Notes: generated by a model not told the origin, from the letters alone. Positions 44,373-54,272 are shown, numbered from the stretch's first letter. The stretch is 64,000 nucleotides of DNA from Pseudomonas sp. KBW05 (GCF_003852405.1 NZ_QAJM01000002.1:105109-169108); one strand, 5' to 3'. A program made the numbers and translations.

Positions 44373-45266
44373 TCAGGTCAGCACGTAGTCCACCGGTTCC
44401 AGAGGCGGCGGCAAGTCGGTTTCACCGAGGGCGGCGCGCACCTCACGCTCCAGGTTGCGCAGGATGGCGTTGCACGGCAGGTCGTTTTCGTCGAAACCGA
44501 AGGGGTCTTCCAAGTCATCGCCGATTTCGTCGAGGCCAAAGAAGGTGTAGCTGACGATGGCGGTGAACACCGGTGTCAACCAACCCAGCGGCTCGGCCAT
44601 GGCAAACGGCAGCAGAATACAGAACAGGTAAATGGTGCGGTGCAGCAGCAGGGTGTAGGGGAAGGGCAGCGGCGTGCTCTTGATCCGCTCGCACGAGGCC
44701 TGCACCTGGCTCAGGCTGACCAGGCGGGTTTCCAGCTGGGTATAGCGCCACTCGCTGATCACCCCGCGCTCGGCCAGTGCGCAAAAGCGCGCCCCCAGTT
44801 GTTGCAGCACGCTGTCCGGCAGGTTGGGGTGCGTCGCCGCCACCGCCGCCCAGGGCTTGATCGCCAAGGCTTCGTCTTCATGGCGCAAACGCGCAACCAG
44901 CCCATGGGCAAAACCACACAAGCCGCGCAATAGCCCGGCACGTTCAGGCGAATCCCCCAGCACCTGGGTTTCGCGGATCAGCGAACGTACATCAATGATC
45001 ATCTGCCCCAATTGCTTGCGGCCTTCCCACCAGCGGTCGTAGCAGGCGTTGTTGCGAAAGCTCATGAAGATCGACAACGACAGGCCCAGCAACGTAAAGG
45101 GCGTGGCATTGACCTTGGAAAAGTAGGCCGGGTGCCAGGTTTCCACCAGCACGATCACCGATGCCAGCAACGTCACCAGCAGGCTGCGTAAGGCAATGCG
45201 CTTGGCAATCGAACCCTTGAGGGAAAACAGGATGCCCACGAGGTTGGGCTTGGGACGGACAATCAT
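44373..45266 (-). CDS. Bestrophin family channel protein
   Basis: The 297-residue inner-membrane protein has four hydrophobic segments and the bestrophin pattern (RNNACYDRWWEGRKQLGQM near residues 70-90, LLHRTIYLFCILLPFAMAEPLGWLTPVFTAIVSYTFFGLDEIGDDLEDPFG near 205-255). Bacterial bestrophins form pentameric ion channels; sodium or other cation conductance has been shown for one. The acidic C-terminal EIGDDLEDPFGFDENDLP is a hallmark. It is monocistronic by position. The 217-nt gap to the next gene contains an inverted repeat at 45365-45383. Confidence 0.88.
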   Translation of the reverse strand: MIVRPKPNLVGILFSLKGSIAKRIALRSLLVTLLASVIVLVETWHPAYFSKVNATPFTLLGLSLSIFMSFRNNACYDRWWEGRKQLGQMIIDVRSLIRETQVLGDSPERAGLLRGLCGFAHGLVARLRHEDEALAIKPWAAVAATHPNLPDSVLQQLGARFCALAERGVISEWRYTQLETRLVSLSQVQASCERIKSTPLPFPYTLLLHRTIYLFCILLPFAMAEPLGWLTPVFTAIVSYTFFGLDEIGDDLEDPFGFDENDLPCNAILRNLEREVRAALGETDLPPPLEPVDYVLT

Positions 45267-45364
45267 CGGCTGGGGAGCTTCTTTGGTGGCGCAGGCCCTC
45301 AGGTTAGAAGCTCGCTGCCAACGCGTCCAATCGCTTGGGCTGACCGGTTGATCGGCGGGGTCGA

Positions 45365-45383
45365 TGACTGGCCAAACCAGTCA
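45365..45383. promoter_or_regulatory. Inverted repeat upstream of acyl-CoA gene cluster
   Basis: TGACTGG (45365-45371) and CCAGTCA (45377-45383) form a perfect 7-bp inverted repeat with a 5-nt spacer (CCAAA), 101 nt before the ligase start. It could bind a dimeric regulator of the catabolic operon. No regulator gene is next to it in this window, so the assignment is speculative. Confidence 0.35.
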
Positions 45384-45483
45384 GCCATGTTGATGGCTTT
45401 GACCATTGCTGCTGGGGCGCGCTAGAGCGACTATTTCCGTGGTTTACGTCCTGAAAATAAAAAACACAGAAGGATTTGAAGCG

Positions 45484-47127
45484 ATGCGTGACTACTTGGC
45501 CGCCACCACCGGATTTGACTACCCGCACACCGTTGCCGCCGCACTGGCCGGCACCCTGCAAGGCCTCAATGCCTGCGTGGAATGCTGTGACCGCCACGCG
45601 CTGCCCGGGCGCATCGCGTTGTTCTGGGAGGGCAAGGACGGCCGCAGCGCCACCTCGACCTTTACCGACTTGCAGGACCAGGCCGCACGCTTCGCCAATT
45701 TCCTCCTGGCCCAGGGCGTCAAGCGCGGCGACAAAGTGGCGGGACTGCTGCCGCGCACCGCGGAATTGCTGGTGGTGGTGTTCGCCACCTGGCGTATCGG
45801 CGCGGTCTACCAACCGTTGTTCACCGCCTTTGGCCCCAAGGCCATCGAGCACCGCCTGAACAGCTCCGGGGCGGCGCTGGTGGTCACCGACGCGGTGAAC
45901 CGCCCGAAACTGGCGGAAGTCGAAGGCTGCCCGACCATCGTCACGGTCACCGGCGCCAAGGGCGAAGGCCTGGTACGCGGCGATTTCAGCTTCTGGGCCG
46001 AGCTGCCCAACTATTCCAATGTGTGTGAGCCGGTGCTACTGGGCGCTGACGACCCGTTCCTGCTGATGTTCACCTCGGGCACCACCGGCCCGTCGAAAGC
46101 GCTGTCGGTGCCGCTCAAGGCCATCGTCGCGTTCCAGAGCTACACCCGCGACGCCGTGGACCTGCGCCCCGAAGACGCGTTCTGGAACGTCGCCGACCCG
46201 GGCTGGGCCTATGGCATCTACTTCGGCGTGACCGGCCCGTTGTCCATGGGCCACCCGATCACGTTCTACGATGGCCCCTTCACCCTGGAAAGCACCTGCC
46301 GGGTCATCAACAAATACGGCATCACCAACCTCACCGGTTCGCCCACTGCCTACCGTCTGTTGATCGCCGGCGGCGAGCAGTTTGCCCATTCGATCAAGGG
46401 CAAGCTGCGCATCGTCAGCAGCGCCGGCGAGCCGCTGAACCCGGAAGTGATCCGCTGGTTCGCCGACAACCTGGGCGTGACCATCCATGACCACTACGGC
46501 CAGACCGAACTGGGCATGGTGCTGTGCAACCACCATGGCCTGGAGCATCCGGTGCATGTCGGCTCGGCCGGCTTTGCCTCGCCGGGCCACCGCATCGTGG
46601 TGCTGGACGATGACTATCAGGAGTTGCCAGCAGGCCAGCCGGGCATTCTCGCCATCGACCGCGAACAGTCGCCGATGTGCTGGTTCGCCGGGTATGACGG
46701 CGTGAAGACCAAGGCGTTTGTCGGCAAGTACTACCTGAGCGGCGACACCGTGGAGTTGAACCCCAACGGCAGCATCAGTTTTGTCGGGCGCAGTGACGAT
46801 GTGATCACCACGTCCGGCTACCGCGTCGGCCCGTTCGATGTGGAAAGTGCGCTGGTGGAGCACCCGGCGGTGATCGAAGCGGCGGTAGTCGGCAAACCGG
46901 ATCCTGAGCGGACCGAACTGGTGAAAGCCTTCGTGGTGATCAACAGCCAATACCGCGCCACCCCGGAACTGGCCGAGGAACTGCGCCTGCACGTGCGCAA
47001 GCGCCTCGCCGCCCATGCCTACCCACGGGAAATCGAATTTGTCAGCGACTTGCCCAAGACCCCGAGCGGCAAGCTGCAACGTTTTATCTTGCGTAACCAG
47101 GAAATCGCCAAGGCGGCGGTGGCCTGA
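45484..47127 (+). CDS. AMP-forming acyl-CoA synthetase
   Basis: The 547-residue enzyme activates a carboxylic acid with ATP and CoA. The AMP-binding signature LLMFTSGTTGPSKAL (near residue 201), the DHYGQTELG motif and the C-terminal GRSDDVITTSGYRVGPFDVE and TPSGKLQR lysine motif are all present. Its likeness is to acetyl-/propionyl- or short-chain-specific ligases. The start at 45484 is preferred over a longer open frame because AAGGA lies upstream at reasonable spacing. It is the first of five plus-strand genes encoding a beta-oxidation-like set with gaps of 11-18 nt, so the substrate is probably a short or branched fatty acid. The set recalls P. putida PP_2213-PP_2217. Confidence 0.9.
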   Translation: MRDYLAATTGFDYPHTVAAALAGTLQGLNACVECCDRHALPGRIALFWEGKDGRSATSTFTDLQDQAARFANFLLAQGVKRGDKVAGLLPRTAELLVVVFATWRIGAVYQPLFTAFGPKAIEHRLNSSGAALVVTDAVNRPKLAEVEGCPTIVTVTGAKGEGLVRGDFSFWAELPNYSNVCEPVLLGADDPFLLMFTSGTTGPSKALSVPLKAIVAFQSYTRDAVDLRPEDAFWNVADPGWAYGIYFGVTGPLSMGHPITFYDGPFTLESTCRVINKYGITNLTGSPTAYRLLIAGGEQFAHSIKGKLRIVSSAGEPLNPEVIRWFADNLGVTIHDHYGQTELGMVLCNHHGLEHPVHVGSAGFASPGHRIVVLDDDYQELPAGQPGILAIDREQSPMCWFAGYDGVKTKAFVGKYYLSGDTVELNPNGSISFVGRSDDVITTSGYRVGPFDVESALVEHPAVIEAAVVGKPDPERTELVKAFVVINSQYRATPELAEELRLHVRKRLAAHAYPREIEFVSDLPKTPSGKLQRFILRNQEIAKAAVA

Positions 47128-47145
47128 TCCACTTTTAAGGAAACA

Positions 47146-47916
47146 ATGATGCAAATTGAAAACAAGGTATTCCTGGTCAGCGGCGGCGCGTCGGGCCTTG
47201 GCGCGGCCACCGCCGAGATGCTGGTCGCCGCTGGCGCCAAGGTCATGCTGGTGGACCTCAACGCCGAAGCCGTCGCGGCCAAGGCCAGGCAACTGGGTGA
47301 CAACGCACGCAGCGCCGTAGCGGATATCAGCCAGGAAGAGGCTGCCGAGGCGGCGGTACAAGCCGCCGTTGCAGCGTTCGGCGGTTTGCACGGCCTGGTC
47401 AACTGCGCCGGTGTGGTGCGCGGCGAGAAGATCCTCGGCAAGAACGGCCCTCACGCCCTCGCCAGCTTTGCCCAGGTGATCAACGTCAACCTGATCGGCA
47501 GCTTCAACCTGCTGCGCCTGGCCGCTGCGGCCATCGCCGAAACCGAAGCGAATGCCGATGGCGAACGCGGTGTGATCATCAACACCGCCTCGGTCGCCGC
47601 CTTTGACGGGCAGATCGGCCAGGCGGCGTATTCCGCCTCCAAAGGCGCGATTGCCAGCCTCACCTTGCCCGCCGCCCGCGAGTTGGCGCGCTTTGGTATC
47701 CGCGTGATGACCATCGCCCCGGGCATTTTCGAAACGCCGATGATGGCCGGCATGACCCCGGAAGTGCGCGACTCCCTGGCCGCCGGCGTGCCATTCCCGC
47801 CACGCCTGGGCAAACCGGCCGAATACGCCGCGCTGGTGCGTCACATCATTGAAAACAGCATGCTCAACGGCGAGGTGATCCGTCTCGACGGTGCCTTGCG
47901 CATGGCGGCCAAGTAA
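47146..47916 (+). CDS. SDR 3-hydroxyacyl-CoA dehydrogenase (HSD10-like)
   Basis: The 256-residue SDR enzyme has the NAD-binding [15 protein letters not shown] motif, the NCAGVV segment and the YSASKGA catalytic Tyr-x3-Lys with an upstream Ser (TASVAAFDG). Length and text fit type-2 3-hydroxyacyl-CoA dehydrogenases related to human HSD17B10, which oxidise 2-methyl-3-hydroxybutyryl-CoA in isoleucine breakdown. AAGGA precedes two adjacent ATGs (47146, 47149); either could start. It follows the ligase by 18 nt and is followed by the thiolase. Confidence 0.9.
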   Translation: MMQIENKVFLVSGGASGLGAATAEMLVAAGAKVMLVDLNAEAVAAKARQLGDNARSAVADISQEEAAEAAVQAAVAAFGGLHGLVNCAGVVRGEKILGKNGPHALASFAQVINVNLIGSFNLLRLAAAAIAETEANADGERGVIINTASVAAFDGQIGQAAYSASKGAIASLTLPAARELARFGIRVMTIAPGIFETPMMAGMTPEVRDSLAAGVPFPPRLGKPAEYAALVRHIIENSMLNGEVIRLDGALRMAAK

Positions 47917-47928
47917 GGAGTTTGAACC

Positions 47929-49113
47929 ATGACTGATCCCATCGTAATTGTCAGCGCCGTGCGCACACCCATGGGCGGCTTCCAGGGCGACCTCAAGGGC
48001 CTGACCGCGCCACAACTGGGTGCCGCCGCGATTCGTGCGGCGGTAGAACGCGCCGGTATCGCCCACGATGCCGTGGATGAAGTGCTGTTCGGCTGCGTAC
48101 TGCCGGCTGGTCTCGGCCAGGCGCCTGCACGTCAGGCGGCATTGGGCGCCGGGCTGGACAAGTCCACCCGCTGCACCACCCTCAACAAGATGTGCGGCTC
48201 GGGCATGGAAGCGACGATCCTGGCCCATGACTCGCTGCTGGCCGGCAGCATTGGGGTGGCAATCGCCGGGGGCATGGAAAGCATGTCCAACGCGCCATAC
48301 CTTCTGGACCGTGCGCGCAGCGGCTACCGCATGGGCCATGGCCGCGTACTCGACCATATGTTCCTCGACGGCCTCGAAGATGCGTATGACAAAGGCCGCC
48401 TGATGGGCACCTTTGCCGAAGACTGCGCCGAGCACAACGGTTTCACCCGTGAGGCCCAGGACGCGTTCGCCATCGCCTCCCTGACCCGCGCACAACAAGC
48501 GATCAGCGACGGCAGCTTTGACGCGGAAATCGTCCCGGTGCAGGTCACCGTGGGCAAGGAACAGAAAACCATCCAGCACGACGAACAACCGCCGAAAGCC
48601 AAGCTGGACAAGATTGCCAGCCTGAAACCGGCGTTTCGCGACGGCGGCACGGTCACGGCGGCGAACTCCAGTTCGATTTCCGATGGTGCAGCGGCGTTGC
48701 TGCTGATGCGTCAATCCGAGGCGCACAAACGCGGCCTCAAGCCCTTGGCGGTGATCCACGGGCACGCGGCGTTTGCCGATGAGCCGGGGCTGTTCCCGGT
48801 CGCACCGGTGGGGGCGATTCGCAAGCTGATGAGCAAGACCGGCTGGAACCTCGACGAAGTGGACCTGTTCGAGATCAACGAAGCCTTCGCCGTGGTCAGC
48901 CTGGTGACCATGAGCAAGCTGGAAATCCCCCATAGCAAGGTGAATATCCACGGCGGCGCCTGCGCCCTGGGCCACCCGATTGGCGCGTCCGGCGCGCGCA
49001 TCCTGGTGACCTTGCTCGCGGCCCTGCGCCAAAAAGGCCTCAAGCGTGGCGTCGCCGCCATCTGCATCGGCGGTGGTGAAGCCACGGCCATGGCCGTTGA
49101 ATGCCTGTATTAA
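47929..49113 (+). CDS. Acetyl-CoA acetyltransferase (thiolase)
   Basis: The 394-residue thiolase has the nucleophile cysteine in LNKMCGSGMEA, the HGGACALGHPIGASGARI histidine motif and the final CIGGGEATAMAVE with the second catalytic cysteine. It cleaves a 3-ketoacyl-CoA to acetyl-CoA plus a shorter acyl-CoA, or condenses acetyl-CoA. Context in a ligase-dehydrogenase-thiolase-ACAD-hydratase operon makes it the last step of a short or branched acyl-CoA pathway; it corresponds by order to FadAx of P. putida. Confidence 0.92.
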   Translation: MTDPIVIVSAVRTPMGGFQGDLKGLTAPQLGAAAIRAAVERAGIAHDAVDEVLFGCVLPAGLGQAPARQAALGAGLDKSTRCTTLNKMCGSGMEATILAHDSLLAGSIGVAIAGGMESMSNAPYLLDRARSGYRMGHGRVLDHMFLDGLEDAYDKGRLMGTFAEDCAEHNGFTREAQDAFAIASLTRAQQAISDGSFDAEIVPVQVTVGKEQKTIQHDEQPPKAKLDKIASLKPAFRDGGTVTAANSSSISDGAAALLLMRQSEAHKRGLKPLAVIHGHAAFADEPGLFPVAPVGAIRKLMSKTGWNLDEVDLFEINEAFAVVSLVTMSKLEIPHSKVNIHGGACALGHPIGASGARILVTLLAALRQKGLKRGVAAICIGGGEATAMAVECLY

Positions 49114-49125
49114 GGACTGAACCCC

Positions 49126-50253
49126 ATGCTGCCCAATGACGAACAACTGCAAATCAGCGACGCGGCCCGGCAATTTGCCCAGGAGCGCCTGAAACCTTTC
49201 GCCGCCGAGTGGGACCGCGAGCATCGCTTTCCCAAGGAAGCCATCGGCGAAATGGCTGAACTGGGCTTTTTCGGCATGCTCGTGCCGGAACAGTGGGGCG
49301 GTTGCGACACCGGCTACCTGGCATACGCCATGGCCCTGGAAGAGATCGCTGCCGGCGACGGCGCGTGCTCGACCATCATGAGCGTGCACAACTCGGTGGG
49401 TTGCGTGCCGATCCTCAAGTTCGGCAACGATCAGCAGAAAGCGCAGTTCCTCACGCCCCTGGCCAGCGGCGCCATGCTCGGCGCATTTGCCTTGACCGAG
49501 CCCCAGGCCGGCTCCGACGCCAGCAGCCTGAAAACCCGTGCCCGCCTGGAAGGTGACCACTACGTGCTGAACGGCTGCAAACAGTTCATCACCTCCGGGC
49601 AAAACGCCGGGATCGTGATTGTGTTTGCGGTCACCGACCCGGCGGCGGGCAAGCGTGGCATCAGCGCGTTTATCGTACCCACGGATTCACCTGGCTACAC
49701 CGTGGCGCGGGTCGAGGACAAACTCGGCCAGCACGCGTCCGACACCTGCCAGATCCTCTTTGAAGACGTCAAGGTGCCGGTGGCCAACCGGTTGGGCGAG
49801 GAGGGCGAAGGCTACAAGATCGCCCTGGCCAACCTGGAAGGCGGGCGCGTCGGCATCGCCTCGCAATCGGTGGGCATGGCCCGCGCCGCCTTTGAAGCGG
49901 CGCGAGACTACGCCCGTGAGCGCGAAAGCTTCGGCAAGGCGCTGATCGAACACCAGGCCGTGGCGTTCCGCCTGGCGGACATGGCCACGCAAATCGCCGT
50001 CGCCCGGCAGATGGTGCATTACGCCGCCGCCCTGCGTGACAGCGGCAAGCCGGCGCTGGTGGAAGCCTCGATGGCCAAGCTGTTCGCCTCGGAAATGGCC
50101 GAGAAAGTCTGCTCGGCCGCCTTGCAAACCCTGGGCGGTTACGGTTACCTGAGCGACTTCCCCCTGGAGCGCATCTACCGCGATGTGCGGGTCTGCCAGA
50201 TTTACGAAGGCACCAGCGATATTCAACGCATGGTCATCTCACGCAATCTCTAA
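49126..50253 (+). CDS. Acyl-CoA dehydrogenase (short/branched-chain)
   Basis: The 375-residue flavoprotein has the FAD and substrate motifs [18 protein letters not shown], the GITAF-equivalent [41 protein letters not shown] with the catalytic-glutamate region near the C-terminus. It introduces the alpha-beta double bond into an acyl-CoA and passes electrons to ETF. It is similar to short-chain and 2-methylbutyryl-CoA dehydrogenases. It is 40-50% alike by eye to the second dehydrogenase at 51189-52340, which lies on the opposite strand beyond a REP element. Confidence 0.9.
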   Translation: MLPNDEQLQISDAARQFAQERLKPFAAEWDREHRFPKEAIGEMAELGFFGMLVPEQWGGCDTGYLAYAMALEEIAAGDGACSTIMSVHNSVGCVPILKFGNDQQKAQFLTPLASGAMLGAFALTEPQAGSDASSLKTRARLEGDHYVLNGCKQFITSGQNAGIVIVFAVTDPAAGKRGISAFIVPTDSPGYTVARVEDKLGQHASDTCQILFEDVKVPVANRLGEEGEGYKIALANLEGGRVGIASQSVGMARAAFEAARDYARERESFGKALIEHQAVAFRLADMATQIAVARQMVHYAAALRDSGKPALVEASMAKLFASEMAEKVCSAALQTLGGYGYLSDFPLERIYRDVRVCQIYEGTSDIQRMVISRNL

Positions 50254-50264
50254 GGAGCCGATAC

Positions 50265-51038
50265 ATGAGTTACGAAACCATCCTGCTCGAAGTCCAGGGC
50301 CGCGTCGGGCTGATTACCCTCAATCGCCCGCAAGCCCTGAACGCGCTGAATGCGCAACTGGTCAGCGAACTGAACCAGGCGCTGGACGGCCTGGAAGCCA
50401 ACCCTGAAATCGGCTGCATCGTGCTGACCGGCTCGAAAAAAGCCTTCGCCGCCGGCGCCGACATCAAGGAAATGGCCGAGCTGACCTACCCGCAGATCTA
50501 CCTCGACGACCTGTTCAGCGACAGCGACCGCGTGGCCAACCGCCGCAAGCCGATCATCGCTGCCGTGAACGGCTTCGCCCTCGGTGGCGGCTGTGAACTG
50601 GCGTTGATGTGCGACTTCATCCTGGCCGGCGATGGCGCCAAGTTCGGCCAGCCGGAAATCAACCTCGGCGTGTTGCCGGGCATGGGCGGCACCCAACGCC
50701 TGACCCGCGCCGTGGGCAAGGCCAAGGCCATGGAAATGTGCCTGACCGGGCGTTTTATCGACGCGGTGGAAGCCGAGCGTTGCGGCATCGTCGCGCGTAT
50801 CGTGCCGGCCGATGAACTGCTGGAAGAAGCGCTGAAAGTCGCCACGCTGATCGCCGGCAAATCGGTGCCCATCAGCATGATGGTCAAGGAAAGCGTGAAC
50901 CGTGCGTTTGAAGTCAGCCTGTCGGAAGGCGTGCGCTTTGAGCGCCGGGTGTTCCATGCGGCGTTTGCGACGCAGGATCAGAAGGAAGGCATGGCAGCGT
51001 TTGTGGCCAAGCGTGCGCCCGAGTTCAAAGATAAGTAA
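50265..51038 (+). CDS. Enoyl-CoA hydratase
   Basis: The 257-residue crotonase has the oxyanion-hole segments [11 protein letters not shown] and [13 protein letters not shown], and the two catalytic glutamates in CELALM and [13 protein letters not shown]. It hydrates a 2-enoyl-CoA to 3-hydroxyacyl-CoA, the step between the acyl-CoA dehydrogenase just upstream and the SDR dehydrogenase. It ends the plus-strand operon; a REP element 22 nt after the stop probably forms the 3' end. Confidence 0.92.
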   Translation: MSYETILLEVQGRVGLITLNRPQALNALNAQLVSELNQALDGLEANPEIGCIVLTGSKKAFAAGADIKEMAELTYPQIYLDDLFSDSDRVANRRKPIIAAVNGFALGGGCELALMCDFILAGDGAKFGQPEINLGVLPGMGGTQRLTRAVGKAKAMEMCLTGRFIDAVEAERCGIVARIVPADELLEEALKVATLIAGKSVPISMMVKESVNRAFEVSLSEGVRFERRVFHAAFATQDQKEGMAAFVAKRAPEFKDK

Positions 51039-51060
51039 TCCCAAACACAGAAGATCCAAA

Positions 51061-51166
51061 TGTGGGAGCGGGCTTGTGTGGGAGCGGGCTTGCTCGCGAA
51101 TGCGGTGGATCAGTCGCTGCATGTGCTGACTGGCACGCCGCCTTCGCGAGCAAGCCCGCTCCCACA
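51061..51166. repeat. REP element with tandem-duplicated left arm
   Basis: Perfect 24-bp inverted arms at 51077-51100 and 51143-51166, with an extra direct copy of the first 16 bases (TGTGGGAGCGGGCTTG) at 51061-51076. It lies between the convergent enoyl-CoA hydratase and acyl-CoA dehydrogenase genes and overlaps neither. Size and arrangement equal the element at 11604-11709, including the duplication. Confidence 0.92.
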
Positions 51167-51188
51167 TTTTGGTTTTGCATTGAGCCAG

Positions 51189-52340
51189 TTAGAGTTGGTA
51201 GTTCTTCAGTTCGCGAGCAATCACCATCCGCTGAATCTCGCTCGTCCCTTCATAAATCTGCGTGATCCGCGCATCCCGGTAATAACGCTCCACCGGGTAA
51301 TCCTCCAAGTACCCATACCCGCCATGAATCTGCATCGCTGACGAGCAGACCTTTTCCGCCATTTCCGAGGCAAACAGCTTGGCCTGGGAGGCTTCCGACA
51401 GGCACGGCTTGCCGGCGCTGCGCAGGCGCGCGGCGTGCAGGATCAGCAAGCGCGCGGCATTCAAGCGGGTTTGCATGTCGGCGAGCAGGTTGGCCACGCT
51501 CTGGTGCTCGATAATCGCCTTGTCGAACTGCACCCGATCACGGGCGTAGGCCAATGCCGCTTCAAACGCCGCGCGGGCGATGCCCAGAGCCTGGGCGGCA
51601 ATGCCGATGCGCCCGCCTTCGAGGTTGGACAGGGCGATGGCCAGGCCCTTGCCACGTTCGCCCAGCAGGTTGGCCTCAGGCACGCTGCATTGGTTGAGGG
51701 TCACGGCGCAGGTGTCCGAGGCGCGGATGCCCATTTTGTGTTCTGTGCGATCCACCACAAAACCGGGCGTGTCGGTGGGCACCAGGAACGCGGAGATACC
51801 TTTTTTGCCGAGGTCGGGATCGGTCACCGCAAACACGATGGCCAGCTTGGCGCGCTTGCCGTTGCTGACAAACTGCTTGGCGCCATTGATTACCCACTGG
51901 CCATCGCGCAGTTCGGCACGGGTGCGCAGGTTGTGCGCCTCGGAGCCGGCCTGGGGTTCGGTCAGGCAGAAGCAGCCAATCGCCTGGCCACTGGCCAGAT
52001 CGGCCAGCCAGGTCTGTTTCTGTTCATCGGAGCCGTAGTTGAGGATCGGCCCGCAACCCACTGAATTGTGGATGCTCATCAGCGCACCGGTGGCGCCATC
52101 ACCCGCAGAAATCTCCTCGACGGCGAGGGCGTAGGCGACGTAATCCACGTAGGTGCCACCCCATTCTTCCGGGACCACCATGCCCAGCAAGCCCAGTTCG
52201 CCCATCTTGGCGACCAGGGCATCATCGATCCAGCCGGCTTTCTCCCAGGCTTGGGCGTGGGGCGCGATCTCACCCCGGGCAAAGTCGCGCGCCATGTCGC
52301 GGATCATCACTTGTTCTTCTGTGTATTCAATATCTTGCAT
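51189..52340 (-). CDS. Acyl-CoA dehydrogenase (isobutyryl-CoA dehydrogenase-like)
   Basis: The 383-residue flavoprotein has [32 protein letters not shown], and the C-terminal [35 protein letters not shown]. Its partner directly upstream (gap 3 nt) is a 3-hydroxyisobutyryl-CoA hydrolase-like protein, which points to valine breakdown, where isobutyryl-CoA is dehydrogenated and later hydrolysed. The assignment to isobutyryl-CoA is from context; butyryl-CoA is possible. Confidence 0.87.
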   Translation of the reverse strand: MQDIEYTEEQVMIRDMARDFARGEIAPHAQAWEKAGWIDDALVAKMGELGLLGMVVPEEWGGTYVDYVAYALAVEEISAGDGATGALMSIHNSVGCGPILNYGSDEQKQTWLADLASGQAIGCFCLTEPQAGSEAHNLRTRAELRDGQWVINGAKQFVSNGKRAKLAIVFAVTDPDLGKKGISAFLVPTDTPGFVVDRTEHKMGIRASDTCAVTLNQCSVPEANLLGERGKGLAIALSNLEGGRIGIAAQALGIARAAFEAALAYARDRVQFDKAIIEHQSVANLLADMQTRLNAARLLILHAARLRSAGKPCLSEASQAKLFASEMAEKVCSSAMQIHGGYGYLEDYPVERYYRDARITQIYEGTSEIQRMVIARELKNYQL

Positions 52341-52343
52341 GGC

Positions 52344-53447
52344 TTATCTCCCAACCAACTCGAAGTCACGGAAGAAGCTGTCGACATGGTGCGCATCCAG
52401 CTCAGCCACCGTGGCAGGGTTCCAGCGTGGGGCTTTGTCCTTGTCGATGATCAATGCGCGAACGCCTTCGATCAGGTCGCCGCGCGCGAACCATTGACGG
52501 TCCAGGTGGAGTTCCAGGGCAAAGCATTGTTCCAGTGGCAGGTGACGGCCACGGCGCAGCATTTCGAGGGTCACGGCCATGGCCAGCGGCGAGCGGGTTT
52601 GCATCAGGGCTGCCGTGGTCAACGCCCACTCATGGCTGTCGGCAACGGTGACTTGCTGGAGCTGCTCGACGATGCTCGGCACGTCCGGCAAGGCGAAGAA
52701 GTGGTCGATGGCCGGGCGCAACGCGGCCAGCGGCGCATCCGGCAAGTGCTGTACGCCGAGCTTGGCGAGCAGGCCTTGCAGGTCCTTGAGGGGCGATTCG
52801 TGCCAGTGCAGGCGGTCCAGCTTCTGGTCGAGGTCGGCCAGCTTGGCGCTGTCCAGGTACCAGTCGGCCAAACCGCAATACAGTGCATCGGCAGCACGAA
52901 CCTGCACGCCGGTAACCCCGAGGTAAACACCCAGCTCGCCGGGGATACGCGGCAGGAAATAGCTGCCGCCAACGTCCGGGAAGTAACCGATGGCCACTTC
53001 CGGCATCGCCAGGCGGCTGCGCTCGGTGACCACGCGCAGGTCGGCGCCTTGCACCAGGCCCATACCGCCGCCCAGGACAAAGCCGTCCATCAGGGCGAGG
53101 ACAGGTTTGCGGTAGTGGTGGATGGCGAGGTCGAGGGCGTATTCCTCGACGAAAAAGTCTTCGTGCAGGGTGTCGCCGTTTTTGAAGCTGTCATACAACG
53201 AGCGGATGTCGCCCCCCGCGCAGAAGGCTTTTTCCCCGGCGCCGCGCAGGACTACCGCATACACCGTGGGATCGTCGGCCCAGGCGTGCAGGTGCTGGCT
53301 CAGGCTGCGGACCATGTCCAGGGTAATGGCATTCAGGCCGGCGGGGCGGTTGAGGGTGAGGTGGCCAATATGGTTGCGGACTTCGGCGAGTATGTCGTCT
53401 TGAAGATGGTCGGTGTGGCTTGCCTCGGATGAAACCTGAGCAGTCAT
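52344..53447 (-). CDS. 3-hydroxyisobutyryl-CoA hydrolase-like crotonase
   Basis: The 367-residue protein belongs to the longer HIBCH branch of the crotonase family. Key parts are KAFCAGGDIRSLYDS, MDGFVLGGGMGLVQGAD and AMPEVAIGYFPDVGGSYFL, where the Glu and Asp of the hydrolase type are present. It releases 3-hydroxyisobutyrate from its CoA ester in valine catabolism. The start at 53447 has GGGAG six bases upstream; a longer open frame starts 11 codons earlier without signal. It is co-transcribed with the acyl-CoA dehydrogenase downstream. Confidence 0.88.
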   Translation of the reverse strand: MTAQVSSEASHTDHLQDDILAEVRNHIGHLTLNRPAGLNAITLDMVRSLSQHLHAWADDPTVYAVVLRGAGEKAFCAGGDIRSLYDSFKNGDTLHEDFFVEEYALDLAIHHYRKPVLALMDGFVLGGGMGLVQGADLRVVTERSRLAMPEVAIGYFPDVGGSYFLPRIPGELGVYLGVTGVQVRAADALYCGLADWYLDSAKLADLDQKLDRLHWHESPLKDLQGLLAKLGVQHLPDAPLAALRPAIDHFFALPDVPSIVEQLQQVTVADSHEWALTTAALMQTRSPLAMAVTLEMLRRGRHLPLEQCFALELHLDRQWFARGDLIEGVRALIIDKDKAPRWNPATVAELDAHHVDSFFRDFELVGR

Positions 53448-53564
53448 CGCTAACTCCCTGCTTTTATTGTTCTTTATCAAGATGTTCGGGGACGAACCTT
53501 CTTGTGATCCTACCAGTGCAAATTTGCCCAGTACACCGGGGAATCATGCAGGTCGTTGTTGCAT

Positions 53565-54272
53565 TTATGCACGGCGGCTGAGCACTTCACCAATGCTGCG
53601 CCGCCGTGCATGGCCCTGCGCCGCGTGGATCAGTTGCTCCAGCTCGGACGGTTGCACATCGTAGAACTGCTCCATCTCGGCCAGGGCCAGCTTCAAGTCG
53701 GCCGCCGTGACCTCAGGGTCGATGACCGGCGCACTGCTGCCCACCACCACAGGGGACGGCACCGGCAAACCTTTGGGATAACGTGTACGCGTGGCGTTGT
53801 TGTAGGCCAACGCGCAGCCCAGCAGCGCGCCGGCGCCGAGCATCACCGCACCCAGCTCCTGCCAGCCGAGGGCAATCGAGGCCGGGTCGGCCAATACCAA
53901 GGTCATGGCCAGCCCACCCGCGGGTGGGTGCAGGCAGCGCAGCCAGCAGATCAAGATCACCGTCATGCCCGCGGCGAGGCACGCACTGCCCAGCGTTCGC
54001 CCCAGTACACGGGCGACCAGCAGCGCGACGATACCGGCACACAGGTAGCTGCCGATAATCGACCAGGGCTGGGCCAACGCACCGGACGACACTGCAAACA
54101 ACAATACTGCCGACGCCCCCAAAGGACCAAGCAGGTGCAGCGCGACCTCCATGCCAAATACCTGGGCGCAGGCCCATACACTGAGCAGAGTGCCCAAGGC
54201 CATGCCGATGGCGGCACGGCTCCATTCGGCGGGACGGGTGTTGATGGCAGCAGGTAACCAGCGAGCAAGCAT
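53565..54272 (-). CDS. HPP family membrane protein without CBS domains
   Basis: The 235-residue protein has four to five membrane helices in its first 170 residues and the HPP signature (CLHPPAGGLAMTLVLADP near residue 113). Many HPP proteins carry C-terminal CBS domains; here only about 60 residues follow (VIDPEVTAADLKLALAEMEQFYDV...), too short for a CBS pair. HPP proteins have been tied to nitrite transport in chloroplasts and cyanobacteria; the role here is unknown. The upstream gap of 163 nt to the small hypothetical gene holds nothing I can name. Confidence 0.82.
   Translation of the reverse strand: MLARWLPAAINTRPAEWSRAAIGMALGTLLSVWACAQVFGMEVALHLLGPLGASAVLLFAVSSGALAQPWSIIGSYLCAGIVALLVARVLGRTLGSACLAAGMTVILICWLRCLHPPAGGLAMTLVLADPASIALGWQELGAVMLGAGALLGCALAYNNATRTRYPKGLPVPSPVVVGSSAPVIDPEVTAADLKLALAEMEQFYDVQPSELEQLIHAAQGHARRRSIGEVLSRRA

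Noticed and set aside
46036-49602. Open frame of 1188 codons antisense to the acyl-CoA operon
   Set aside because: It lies opposite three clear enzymes (ligase, SDR, thiolase) plus part of a fourth, has His/Gly/Ala-rich composition without any family motif, and is a typical GC-rich third-position shadow.
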